Assembly: GCA_033782935.1 (NCBI GenBank)
Contig: JAWQEG010000470.1
Coordinates: 1,240,001 to 1,304,000 of the forward strand
Direction: 5' to 3'
Length of the DNA stretch: 64,000 bases
DNA from: Petrolisthes cinctipes
Taxonomy: Eukaryota > Arthropoda > Malacostraca > Decapoda > Porcellanidae
The stretch's first letter is position 1. Every line of letters begins with the position of its first letter. Shown one piece after another: positions 11,060-24,300 of the stretch. The notes under the pieces were generated by a model, which was given only the letters and a program-made list of their open reading frames with translations, had not been told where the DNA came from and did no database searches. Both the position numbers and the translations under genes were made by a program.

Positions 11060-13985
11060 GTCCCAAAAGCAATCTGTACATGCCTACTCAGTGCTAGAAT
11101 ATTTTCAAAATATAGGCTAAAAACATGCTAAAAATCGATCTTTTAGGTGCCAAAAAGTCGATATCTCAAATTCAGTCCCAAAACACCCGAAAATTCGATA
11201 TTTAGGGGTCCCAGAAGCGATCTGTACATGCCTACTCCGTGTTAGAGTATTTTCAAAATACATGCTCAAAACATACTGAAAATCGATCTTTTAGGTGCAC
11301 AAAAGTCGATATGTGCATGCATCTTCAGTACCCGTTTATATCTCAAATTCAGGTTCAAAACACCCGAAAATTCAATATTTTGGGATCCCAGAAGCAATCT
11401 GTACATGCCTACTCAGTGTTAGAGTATTTTCAAAATACAAGCCCAAAACATGCTGAAAATCGATATTTTTGATGCCAAAAGTCAATATGTGCATGTGTCT
11501 TCTGTACCCGTTTATATCTCAAATTGAGGCTCAAAACACCCGAAAATTATATATTTTGGGGTCCCAGAAGCAATCTGTACATGCCTACACAGTGCTAGAA
11601 TATTTTCAAAATATAGGCTAAAAACATGCTAAAAATCGACATTTTAGGTGCCAAAAAATCGATATCTCAAATTCAGTCCCAAAACACCCGAAAATTCGAT
11701 ATTTAGAGGTCCCAGAAGGTATCTGTACATGCCTTCTCCGTGTTAGAGTATTTTCAAAATACATGCTCAAAACATACTGAAAATCGATCTTTTAGGTGCA
11801 CAAAAGTCAATATGTGCATGCATCTTCAGTACCGGTTTATATCTCAAATTCACGCTCGAAACACCCGAAAATTCAATATTTTGGGGTCCCAGAAGCAATC
11901 TGTACATGCCTACTCAGTGTTAGAGTATTTTCAATATACAGGCCCAAAACATGCTGCAAATCGGTATTTTAGATGCCTAAAGTCAATATATGCATGTATC
12001 TTCTGTACCCGTTTATATCTCAAATTCAGGCTCAAAACACCCGAAAATTCAATATTTTGGGGTCCCAGAAGCAATCTGTACATGCCTACACAGTCCTAGA
12101 ATATTTTCAAAATATAGGCTAAAAACATGCTAAAAATCGACATTTTAGGTGACAAAAAAACGATATCTCAAATTCAGTCCCAAAACACCCGAAAATTCGA
12201 TATTTAGAGGTCCAAGAAGGTATCTGTACATGCCTATTCCGTGTTAGAGTATTTTCAAAATACATGCTCAAAACATACTGAAAATCGATCTTTTAGGTGC
12301 ACAAAAGTCGATATGTGGATGCATCTTCAGTACCCGTTTATATCTCAAATTCAGGCTCAAAACACCCGAAAATTCAATATTTTGGGGTCCCAGAAGCAAT
12401 CTGTACATGCCTACTCAGTGTTAGAGTATTTTCAAAATACAGGCCCAAAACATGCTGAAAATCGATATTTTAGATGCCCAAATTCAATATGTGCATGTAT
12501 CTTCTGTACCCGTTTATATCTCAAATTCAGGCTCAAAACACCCGAAAATTCAATATTTTGGGGTCCCAGAAGCAATCTGTACATGCCTACACAGTGCTAG
12601 AATAATTTCAAAATATAGGCTAAAAACATGCTAAAAATCGACATTTTATGTGCCAAAAAATCGATATCTCAAATTCAGTCCCAAAACACCCGAAAATTCG
12701 ATATTTAGAGGTCCCAGAAGGTATCTGTACATGCCTACTCCGTGTGAGAGTATTTTCAAACTACAGGCCCAAAACATACTGAAAATCGATCTTTTAGGTG
12801 CCCAAAAGTCGATATGTGCATGCATCTTCTGTACCCGTTTATATCTCAAATTCTGGCCCTAAACACCCGAAAATTCGATATTTTGGGGTCCCAGAAGCAA
12901 TCTGTACATGCCTACTCAGTGTTAGAGTATTTTCAAAATTCAGGCCCAAAACATGCTGAAAATCGATATTTTTGGTGCCCAAAGTCAATATGTGCATGTA
13001 TCTTCTGTACCCGTTTATATCTCAAATTTAGGCTCAAAACACCCGAAAATTCAATATTTTGGGGTCCCAGAAGCAATCTGTACATGCCTACTCAGTGCTA
13101 GAATATTTTCAAAATATAGGCTAAAAACATGCTAAAAATCGATCTTTTAGGTGCCAAAAAGTCGATATCTCAAATTCAGTCCCAAAACACCCGAAAATTC
13201 AATATTTAGGGGTCCCAGAAGCGATCTGTACATGCCTACTCCGTGTTAGAGTATTTTCAAAATACATGCTCAAAACATATTGAAAATCGATCTTTTAGGT
13301 GCACAAAAGTCGATATGTGCATGCATCTTCAGTACCCGTATATATCTCAAATTCAGGCTCAAAACACCCGAAAATTCAATATTTTGGGGTCCCAGAAGCA
13401 ATCTGTACATGCCTACTCAGTGTTAGAGTATTTTCAAAATACAGGCCCAAAACATGCTAAAAATCGATATTTTAGATGCCCAAAGTCAATATGTGCATGT
13501 ATCTTCTGTACCCGTTTATATCTCAAATTCAGGCTCAAAACACCCGAAAATTCAATATTTTGGGGTCCCAGAAGCAATCTGTACATGCCTACACAGTGCT
13601 AGAATATTTTCAAAATATAGTCTAAAAACATGCTAAAAATCGACATTTTAGGTGCCAAAAAATCGATATCTCAAATTCAGTCCCAAAACACCCGAAAATT
13701 CGATATTTAGAGGTCCCAGAAGGTATCTGTACATGCCTACTCCGTGTTAGAGTATTTTCAAAATACAGGCCAAAAACATACTGAAAATAGATCTTTTAGG
13801 TGCCCAAAAGTCGATATGTGCATGCATCTTCTGTACCCGTTTATATCTCAAATTCTGGCCCTAAACACCCGAAAATTCGATATTTTGGGGTCCCAGATGC
13901 GATCTGTACATGCCTACTCCGTGTTAGAGTATTTTCAAAATTCAGGCCCAAAACATGCTGAAAATCGATATTTTTGGTGCCCAAA
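10980..13985. repeat. 3,006-bp block, copy 2
   Basis: This block is nearly identical to 7974-10979. I found three differences by eye: near 11974 (CCTAAAG for CCCAAAG), near 13026 (TTTAGG for TTCAGG) and near 13040 (CACCCG for CACACG). Similarity ends soon after 14030, where CACCCG replaces CCCCCG. This is a recent tandem duplication. Confidence 0.88.
11060..11207. repeat. A1 short monomer, 148 bp
   Basis: Subtype marks are CTCAGTGCTAGAATATTTT, GGCTAAAAACATGCTAAA, CGATCTTTTAGGTGCC and a tail ATATTTAGGGG. It carries the 29-bp deletion and usually precedes B. In the 649-bp array it also lies between E and B. Its length is within a base of a 147-bp nucleosome core, which may or may not matter. 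Confidence 0.9.
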
Positions 13986-15696
13986 GTCAATATGTGCATG
14001 TATCTTCTGTACCCGTTTATATCTCAAATTGAGGCTCAAAACACCCGAAAATTCAATATTTTGGGGTCCCAGAAGCAATCTGTACATGCCTACTCAGTGC
14101 TAGAATATTTTCAAAATATAGGCTAAAAACATGCTAAAAATCGATCTTTTAGGTGCCAAAAAGTCGATATCTCAAATTCAGTCTCAAAACACCCGAAAAT
14201 TCGATATTTAGGGGTCCCAGAAGCGATCTGTACATGCCTACTCCGTGTTAGAGTATTTTCAAAATAAATGCTCAAAACATACTGAAAAGCGATCTTTTAG
14301 GTGCACAAAAGTCGATGTGTGCATGCATCTTCAGTACCCGTTTATATCTCAAATTCAGGCTCAAAACACCCGAAAATTCAATATTTTGGGGTCCCAGAAG
14401 CAATCTGTACATGCCAACTCAGTGTTAGAGTATTTTCAAAATACAGGCCCAAAACATGCTGAAAATCGATATTTTTGGTGCCCAAAGTCAATATGTGCCT
14501 GTATCTTCTGTACCCGTTTATATCTCAAATTCAGGCCCAAAACACCCGAAAATTCAATATTTTGGGGTCCCAGAAGCAATCTGTACATGCCTACTCAGTG
14601 CTAGAATATTTTCAAAATATAGGCTAAAAACATGCTAAAAATCGATCTTTTAGGTGCCAAAAAGTCGATATCTCAAATTCTGTCCCAAAACACCCGAAAA
14701 CTCGATATGTAGGGGTCCCAGAAGAGATCTGTACATGCCTACTCCGTGTTAGAGTATTTTCAAAATACATGCTCAAAACATACTGAAAATCGATCTTTTA
14801 GGTGCACAAAAGTCGATATGTGCATGCATCTTCAGTACCCGTTTATATTTCAAATTCAGGCTCAAAACACCCGAAAATTCAATATTTTGGGGTCCCAGAA
14901 GCAATCTGTACATGCCTACACAGTGCTAGAATATTTTCAAAATATAGGCTAAAATCATGCTAAAAATCGATATTATAGGTGCCAAAAAATCGATATCTCA
15001 AATTCAGTCCCATAACACCCGAAAATTCGATATTTAGAGGTTCCAGAAGGTATCTGTACATGCCTACTCCGTGTTAGAGTATTTTCAAAATACAGGCCAA
15101 AAACATACTGAAAATCGATCTTTTAGGTGCCCAAAAGTCGATATGTGCATGCATCTTCTGTACCCGTTTATATCTCAAATTCTGGCCCTAAACACCCAAA
15201 AATTCGATATTTTGGGGTCCCAGAAGCGATCTGTACATGCCTACTCACTGTTAGAGTATTTTCAAAATACAGGCCCAAAACATGCTGAAAATCGATATTT
15301 TAGATGCCCAAAGTCAATATGTGCATGTATCTTCTGTTCCCGTTTATATCTCAAATTCAGGCTCAAAACACCCGAAAATTCAATATTTTGGGGTCCCAGA
15401 AGCAATCTGTACATGCCTACACAGTGCTAGAATATTTTCAAAATATAGGCTAAAAACATGCTAAAAATCGACATTTTAGGTGCCAAAAAATCGATATCTC
15501 AAATTCAGTCCCAAAACACCCGAAAATTCGATATTTAGAGGTCCCAGAAGGTATCTGTGCATGCCTACTCCGTGTTAAAGTATTTTCAAAATACAGGCCT
15601 AAAACATACTGAAAATCGATTTTTTAGGTGCACAAAAGTCGATATGTGCATGCATCTTCTGTACCCGTTTATATCTCAAATTCTGGCCCTAAACAC

Positions 15697-16263
15697 CCGA
15701 AAATTCGATATTTTGGGGTCCCAAAAGCGATCTGTACATGCCTATCCGTGTTAGAGTATTTTTAAAATTCAGGCCCAAAACATGCTGAAAATCGATATTT
15801 TTGGTGCCCAAAGTCAATATGTGCATGTATCTTCTGTACCCGTTTATATCTCAAATTCAGGCTTAAAACACCCGAAAATTCAATATTTTGGGGTCCCAGA
15901 AGCAATCTGTACATGTCTACTCAGTGCTAGAATATTTTCAAAATATAGGCTAAAAACATGCTAAAAATCGATCATTTAGGTTACAAAAAGTCGATATCTC
16001 AAATTCAGTCCCAAAACACCCGAAAATTCGATATTTAGGGGTCCCAGAAGCGATCTGTACATGCCTACTCCGTGTTAGAGTATTTTCAAAAATACATGCT
16101 CAAAACATACTGAAAATCGATATTTTAGGTGCACAAAAGTCGATATGTGCATGCATCTTCAGTACCCGTTTATATCTCAAATTCAGGCTCAAAACACCCG
16201 AAAATTCAATATTTTGGGGTCCCAGAAGCAATCTGTACATGCCTACTCAGTGTTAGAGTATTT
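15697..16263. repeat. 567-bp block, copy 1 (offset 4155)
   Basis: The block matches 19852-20418. Shared rare features are the one-base loss CCTATCCGTG, CGATCATTTAGGTTAC, and the one-base gain TTTTCAAAAATACATGC. The match ends where TTTTAAAATTC replaces TTTTCAAAATAC. Confidence 0.8.
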
Positions 16264-19200
16264 TAAAATTCAGGCCCAAAACATGCTAAAAATCGATATT
16301 TTTGGTGCCCAAAGTCAATATGTGCATGTATCTTCTGTGCCCGTTTATATCTCAAATTCAGGCTCAAAACACCCGAAAATTCAATATTTTGGGGTCCCAG
16401 AAGCAATCTGTACATGCCTACACAGTGCTAGAATATTTTCAAAATATAGGCTAAAAACATGCTAAAAATCGATCTTTTAGGTGCCAAAAAGTCGATATCT
16501 CAAATTCTGTCCCAAAACACCCGAAAACTCGATATGTAGGGGTCCCAGAAGCGATCTGTACATGCCTACTCCGTGTTAGAGTATTTTCAAAATACATGAT
16601 CAAAACATACTGAAAATCGATCTTTTAGGTGCACAAAAGTCGATATGTGCATGCATCTTCAGTACCCGTTTATATCTCAAATTCAGGCTCAAAACACCAG
16701 AAAATTCAATATTTTGGGGTCCCAGAAGCAATCTGTACATGCCTACACAGTGCTAGAATATTTTCAAAATATAGGCTAAAATCATGCTAAAAATCGATAT
16801 TATAGGTGCCAAAAAATCGATATCTCAAATTCAGTCCCATAACACCCGAAAATTCGATATTTAGAGGTCCCAGAAGGTATCTGTACATGCCTACTCCGTG
16901 TTAGAGTATTTTCAATATACAGGCCAAAAACATACTGAAAATCGATCTTTTAGGTGCCCAAAAGTCGATATGTGCATGCATCTTCTGTACCCGTTTATAT
17001 CTCAAATTCTGGCCCTAAACACCCAAAAATTCGATATTTTGGGGTCCCAGAAGCGATCTGTACATGCCTACTCAGTGTTAGAGTATTTTCAAAATACAGG
17101 CCCAAAACATGCTGAAAATCGATATTTTAGAAGCCCAAAGTCAATATGTGCATGTATCTTCTGTTCCCGTTTATATCTCAAATTCAGGCTCAAAACACCC
17201 GAAAATTCAATATTTTGGGGTCCCAGAAGCAATCTGTACATGCCTACACAGTGCTAGAATATTTTCAAAATATAGGCTAAAAACATGCTAAAAATCGAAA
17301 TTTTCGGTGCCAAAAAATCGATATCTCAAATTCAGTCCCAAAACACCCGAAAATTCGATATTTAGAGGTCCCAGAAGGTATCTGTGCATGCCTACTCCGT
17401 GTTAAAGTATTTTCAAAATACAGGCCTAAAACATACTGAAAATCGATCTTTTAGGTGCCCAAAAGTCGATATGTGCATGCATCTTCTGTACCCGTTTATA
17501 TCTCAAATTCTGGCCCTAAACACCCGAAAATTCGATATTTTGGGGTCCCAGAAGCGATCTGTACATGCCTACTCCGTGTTAGAGTATTTTCAAAATTCAG
17601 GCCCAAAACATGCTTAAAATCGATATTTTTGGTGCCCAAAGTCAATATGTGCATGTATCTTCTGTACCCGTTTATATCTCAAATTCAGGCTCAAAACACC
17701 CGAAAATTCAATATTTTGGGGTCCCAGAAGCAATCTGTACATGCCTACTCAGTGCTAGAATATTTTCAAAATATAGGCAAAAAACATGCTAAAAATCGAT
17801 CTTTTAGGTGCCAAAAAGTCGATATCTCAAATTCAGTCCCAAAACACCCGAAAATTCTATATTTAGGGGTCCCAGAAGCGATCTGTACATGCCTACTCCG
17901 TGTTAGAGTATTTTCAAAATACATGCTCAAAACATACTGAAAATCGATCTTTTAGGTGCACAAAAGTCGATATGTGCATGCATCTTCAGTACCCGTTTAT
18001 ATCTCAAATTCAGGCTCAAAACACCCGAAAATTCGATATTTTGGGGTCCCAGAAGCAATCTGTACATGCCTACTTAGTGTTAGAGTATTTTCAAAATTCA
18101 GGCCCAAAACATGCTAAAAATCGATATTTTTGGTGCCCAAAGTCAATATGTGCATGTATTTTCTGTGCCCGTTTATATCTCAAATTCAGGCTCAAAACAC
18201 CCGAAAATTCAATATTTTGGGGTCCCAGAAGCAATATGTACATGCCTACACAGTGCTAGAATATTTTCAAAATATAGGCTAAAAACATGCTAAAAATCGA
18301 TCTTTTAGGTGCCAAAAAGTCGATATCTCAAATTCTGTCCCAAAACACCCGAAAACTCGATATGTAGGGGTCCCAGAAGCGATCTGTACATGCCTACTCC
18401 GTGTTAGAGTATTTTCAAAATACATGCTCAAAACATACTGAAAATCGATCTTTTAGGTGCACAAAAGTCGATATGTGCATGCATCTTCAGTACCCGTTTA
18501 TATCTCAAATTCAGGCTCAAAACACCCGAAAATTCAATATTTTGGGGTCCCAGAAGCAATCTGTACATGCCTACACAGTGCTAGAATATTTTCAAAATAT
18601 AGGTTAAAATCATGCTAAAAATCGATATTATAGGTGCCAAAAAATCGATATCTCAAATTCAGTCCCATAACACCCGAAAATTCGATATTTAGAGGTCCCA
18701 GAAGGTATCTGTACATGCCTACTCCGTGTTAGAGTATTTTCAAAATACAGGCAAAAAACATACTGAAAATCGATCTTTTAGGTGCCCAAAAGTCGATATG
18801 TGAATGCATCTTCTGTACCCGTTTATATCTCAAATTCTGGCCCTAAACACCCAAAAATTCGATATTTTGGGGTCCCAGAAGCGATCTGTACATGCCTACT
18901 CAGTGTTAGAGTATTTTCAAAATACAGGCCCAAAACATGCTGAAAATCGATATTTTAGAAGCCCAAAGTCAATATGTGCATGTATCTTCTGTTCCCGTTT
19001 ATATCTCAAATTCAGGCTCAAAACACCCGAAAATTCAATATTTTGGGGTCCCAGAAGCAATCTGTACATGCCTACACAGTGCTAGAATATTTTCAAAATA
19101 TAGGCTAAAAACATGCTAAAAATCGACATTTTAGGTGCCAAAAAATCGATATCTCAAATTCAGTCCCAAAACACCCTAAAATTCGATATTTAGAGGTCCC

Positions 19201-19877
19201 AGAAGGTATCTGTGCATGCCTACTCCGTGTTAAAGTATTTTCAAAATACAGGCCTAAAACATACTGAAAATCGATCTTTTAGGTGCACAAAAGTCGATAT
19301 GTGCATGCATCTTCTGTACCCGTTTATATCTCAAATTCTGGCCCTAAACACCCGAAAATTCGATATTTTGGGGTCCCAAAAGCGATCTGTACATGCCTAT
19401 CCGTGTTAGAGTATTTTCAAAATTCAGGCCCAAAACATGCTGAAAATCGATATTTTTGGTGCCCAAAGTCAATATGTGCATGTAGCTTCTGTACCCGTTT
19501 ATATCTCAAATTCAGGCTCAAAACCCCCGAAAATTCAATATTTTGGGGTCCCAGAAGCAATCTGTACATGCCTACTCAGTGCTAGAATATTTTCAAAATA
19601 TAGGCTAAAAACATGCTAAAAATCGATCTTTTAGGTGCCAAAAAGTCGATATCTCAAATTCAGTCCCAAAACACCCGAAAATTCTATATTTAGGGGTCCC
19701 AGAAGCGATCTGTATATGCCTACTCCGTGTTAGAGTATTTTCAAAATACAGGCCTAAATCATACTGAAAATCGATCTTTTAGGTGCACAAAAGTCGATAT
19801 GTGCATGCATCTTCAGTACCCGTTTATATCTCAAATTCAGGCTCAAAACACCCGAAAATTCGATATTTTGGGGTCCC
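16209..19877. repeat. About 3.67-kb block, copy 1 (offset 5158)
   Basis: The block matches 21367-25035. Shared marks include the TTTTAAAATTC base loss, ACTCGATATGTAGG, CATGATCAAAAC, CAATATACAGGCC, TTTTAGAAGCCC and GTTAAAGTATTTTC. The limits were set by eye at a CAATATT/CGATATT difference on the left and CCCAAAAGCG/CCCAGAAGCA on the right. Confidence 0.83.
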
Positions 19878-20418
19878 AAAAGCGATCTGTACATGCCTAT
19901 CCGTGTTAGAGTATTTTTAAAATTCAGGCCCAAAACATGCTGAAAATCGATATTTTTGGTGCCCAAAGTCAATATGTGCATGTATCTTCTGTACCCGTTT
20001 ATATCTCAAATTCAGGCTTAAAACACCCGAAAATTCAATATTTTGGGGTCCCAGAAGCAATCTGTACATGTCTAGTCAGTGCTAGAATATTTTCAAAATA
20101 TAGGCTAAAAACATGCTAAAAATCGATCATTTAGGTTACAAAAAGTCGATATCTCAAATTCAGTCCCAAAACACCCGAAAATTCGATATTTAGGGGTCCC
20201 AGAAGCGATCTGTACATGCCTACTCCGTGTTAGAGTATTTTCAAAAATACATGCTCAAAACATACTGAAAATCGATATTTTAGGTGCACAAAAGTCGATA
20301 TGTGCATGCATCTTCAGTACCCGTTTATATCTCAAATTCAGGCTCAAAACACCCGAAAATTCAATATTTTGGGGTCCCAGAAGCAATCTGTACATGCCTA
20401 CTCAGTGTTAGAGTATTT
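19852..20418. repeat. 567-bp block, copy 2 (offset 4155)
   Basis: This is the counterpart of 15697-16263, with small differences such as CTAGTCAG for CTACTCAG near 20074. It lies between two copies of the larger 5158-offset block, so it reflects a separate exchange nested within that history. Confidence 0.8.
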
Positions 20419-21366
20419 TCAAAATACAGGCCCAAAACATGCTGAAAATCGATATTTTTTATGCCCAAAGTCAATATGTGCATGTATCTTCTGTACCCGT
20501 TTATATCTCAAATTCAGGCTCAAAACACCCGAAAACTCAATATTTTGGGGTCCCAGAAGCAATCTGTACATGCCTACACAGTGCTAGAATATTTTCAAAA
20601 TATAGGCTAAAAACATGCCAAAAATCGACATTTTAGGTGCCAAAAAATCGATATCTCAAATTCAGTCCCAAAACACCCGAAAATTCGATATTTAGAGGTC
20701 CCAGAAGGTATCTGTACATGCCTACTCCGTGTTAGAGTATTTTCAAACTACAGGCCAAAAACATACTGAAAATCGATCTTTTAGGTGCCCAAAAGTCGAT
20801 ATGTGCATGCATCTTCTGTACCCGTTTATATCTCAAATTCTGGCCCTAAACACCCGAAAATTCGATATTTTGGGGTCCCAGAAGCGATCTGTACATGCCT
20901 TACTCCGTGTTAGAGTATTTTCAAAATTCAGGCCCAAAACATGCTTAAAATCGATATTTTTGGTGCCCAAAGTCAATATGTGCATGTATCTTCTGTACCC
21001 GTTTATATCTCAAATTCAGGCTCAAAACCCCCGAAAATTCAATATTTTGGGGTCCCAGAAGCAATCTGTACATGCCTACTCAGTGCTAGAATATTTTCAA
21101 AATATAGGCTAAAAACATGCTAAAAATCGATCTTTTAGGTGCCAAAAAGTCGATATCTCAAATTCAGTCCCAAAACACCCGAAAATTCTATATTTAGGGG
21201 TCCCAGAAGCGATCTGTACATGCCTACTACGTGTTAGAGTATTTTCAAAATACATGCTCAAAACATACTGAAAATCGATCTTTTAGGTGCACAAAAGTCG
21301 ATATGTGCATGCATCTTCAGTACCCGTTTATATCACAAATTCAGGCTCAAAACACCCGAAAATTCG

Positions 21367-24300
21367 ATATTTTGGGGTCCCAGAAGCAATCTGTACATGC
21401 CTACTCAGTGTTAGAGTATTTTAAAATTCAGGCCCAAAACATGCTAAAAATCGATATTTTTGGTGCCCAAAGTCAATATGTGCATGTATCTTCTGTGCCC
21501 GTTTATATCTCAAATTCAGGCTCAAAACACCCGAAAATTCAATATTTTGGGGTCCCAGAAGCAATCTGTACATGCCTACACAGTGCTAGAATATTTTCAA
21601 AATATAGGCTAAAAACATGCTAAAAATCGATCTTTTAGGTGCCAAAAAGTCGATATCTCAAATTCTGTCCCAAAACACCCGAAAACTCGATATGTAGGGG
21701 TCCCAGAAGCGATCTGTACATGCCTACTCCGTGTTAGAGTATTTTCAAAATACATGATCAAAACATACTGAAAATCGATCTTTTAGGTGCACAAAAGTCG
21801 ATATGTGCATGCATCTTCAGTACCCGTTTATATCTCAAATTCAGGCTCAAAACACCCGAAAATTCAATATTTTGGGGTCCCAGAAGCAATCTGTACATGC
21901 CTACACAGTGCTAGAATATTTTCAAAATATAGGCTAAAATCATGCTAAAAATCGATATTATAGGTGCCAAAAAATCGATATCTCAAATTCAGTCCCATAA
22001 CACCCGAAAATTCGATATTTAGAGGTCCCAGAAGGTATCTGTACATGCCTACTCCGTGTTAGAGTATTTTCAATATACAGGCCAAAAACATACTGAAAAT
22101 CGATCTTTTAGGTGCCCAAAAGTCGATATGTGCATGCATCTTCTGTACCCGTTTATATCTCAAATTCTGGCCCTAAACACCCAAAAATTCGATATTTTGG
22201 GGTCCCAGAAGCGATCTGTACATGCCTACTCAGTGTTAGAGTATTTTCAAAATACAGGCCCAAAACATGCTGAAAATCGATATTTTAGAAGCCCAAAGTC
22301 AATATGTGCATGTATCTTCTGTTCCCGTTTATATCTCAAATTCAGGCTCAAAACACCCGAAAATTCAATATTTTGGGGTCCCAGAAGCAATCTGTACATG
22401 CCTACACAGTGCTAGAATATTTTCAAAATATAGGCTAAAGACATGCTAAAAATCGAAATTTTCGGTGCCAAAAAATCGATATCTCAAATTCAGTCCCAAA
22501 ACACCCGAAAATTCGATATTTAGAGGTCCCAGAAGGTATCTGTGCATGCCTACTCCGTGTTAAAGTATTTTCAAAATACAGGCCTAAAACATACTGAAAA
22601 TCGATCTTTTAGGTGCCCAAAAGTCGATATGTGCATGCATCTTCTGTACCCGTTTATATCTCAAATTCTGGCCCTAAACACCCGAAAATTCGATATTTTG
22701 GGGTCCCAGAAGCGATCTGTACATGCCTACTCCGTGTTAGAGTATTTTCAAAATTCAGGCCCAAAACATGCTGAAAATCGATATTTTTGGTGCCCAAAGT
22801 CAATATGTGCATGTATCTTCTGTACCCGTTTATATCTCAAATTCAGGCTCAAAACACCCGAAAATTCAATATTTTGGGGTCCCAGAAGCAATCTGTACAT
22901 GCCTACTCAGTGCTAGAATATTTTCAAAATATAGGCAAAAAACATGCTAAAAATCGATCTTTTAGGTGCCAAAAAGTCGATATCTCAAATTCAGTCCCAA
23001 AACACCCGAAAATTCGATATTTAGGGGTCCCAGAAGCGATCTGTACATGCCTACTCCGTGTTAGAGTATTTTCAAAATACATGCTCAAAACATACTGAAA
23101 ATCGATCTTTTAGGTGCACAAAAGTCGATATGTGCATGCATCTTCAGTACCCGTTTATATCTCAAATTCAGGCTCAAAACACCCGAAAATTCGATATTTT
23201 GGGGTCCCAGAAGCAATCTGTACATGCCTACTTAGTGTTAGAGTATTTTCAAAATTCAGGCCCAAAACATGCTAAAAATCGATATTTTTGGTGCCCAAAG
23301 TCAATATGTGCATGTATTTTCTGTGCCCGTTTATATCTCAAATTCAGGCTCAAAACACCCGAAAATTCAATATTTTGGGGTCCCAGAAGCAATCTGTACA
23401 TGCCTACACAGTGCTAGAATATTTTCAAAATATAGGCTAAAAACATGCTAAAAATCGATCTTTTAGGTGCCAAAAAGTCGATATCTCAAATTCTGTCCCA
23501 AAACACCCGAAAACTCGATATGTAGGGGTCCCAGAAGCGATCTGTACATGCCTACTCCGTGTTAGAGTATTTTCAAAATACATGCTCAAAACATACTGAA
23601 AATCGATCTTTTAGGTGCACAAAAGTCGATATGTGCATGCATCTTCAGTACCCGTTTATATCTCAAATTCAGGCTCAAAACACCCGAAAATTCAATATTT
23701 TGGGGTCCCAGAAGCAATCTGTACATGCCTACACAGTGCTAGAATATTTTCAAAATATAGGTTAAAATCATGCTAAAAATCGATATTATAGGTGCCAAAA
23801 AATCGATATCTCAAATTCAGTCCCATAACACCCGAAAATTCGATATTTAGAGGTCCCAGAAGGTATCTGTACATGCCTACTCCGTGTTAGAGTATTTTCA
23901 AAATACAGGCAAAAAACATACTGAAAATCGATCTTTTAGGTGCCCAAAAGTCGATATGTGAATGCATCTTCTGTACCCGTTTATATCTCAAATTCTGGCC
24001 CTAAACACCCAAAAATTAGATATTTTGGGGTCCCAGAAGCGATCTGTACATGCCTACTCAGTGTTAGAGTATTTTCAAAATACAGGCCCAAAACATGCTG
24101 AAAATCGATATTTTAGAAGCCCAAAGTCAATATGTGCATGTATCTTCTGTTCCCGTTTATATCTCAAATTCAGGCTCAAAACACCCGAAAATTCAATATT
24201 TTGGGGTCCCAGAAGCAATCTGTACATGCCTACACAGTGCTAGAATATTTTCAAAATATAGGCTAAAAACATGCTAAAAATCGACATTTTAGGTGCCAAA

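Larger units (their letters stand above)
10206..11207. repeat. Canonical 1,002-bp hexamer higher-order unit (B-C-A2-D-E-A1)
   Basis: Landmarks fall at 10206, 10383, 10559, 10707, 10884, 11060 and 11208, giving monomers of 177, 176, 148, 177, 176 and 148 bp. The two 501-bp trimers (B-C-A2 and D-E-A1) differ by subtype-specific bases, so the true higher-order period here is two trimers. Much of the array can be described as this hexamer with deletions, duplications or swaps of single monomers. It is a reference example; flanking units vary. Confidence 0.9.

Noticed and set aside
11190..11215. Plant-type telomere unit TTTAGGG inside short monomers
   Set aside because: Only a single unit occurs per monomer, never in tandem, so it is chance within ATATTTAGGGG.
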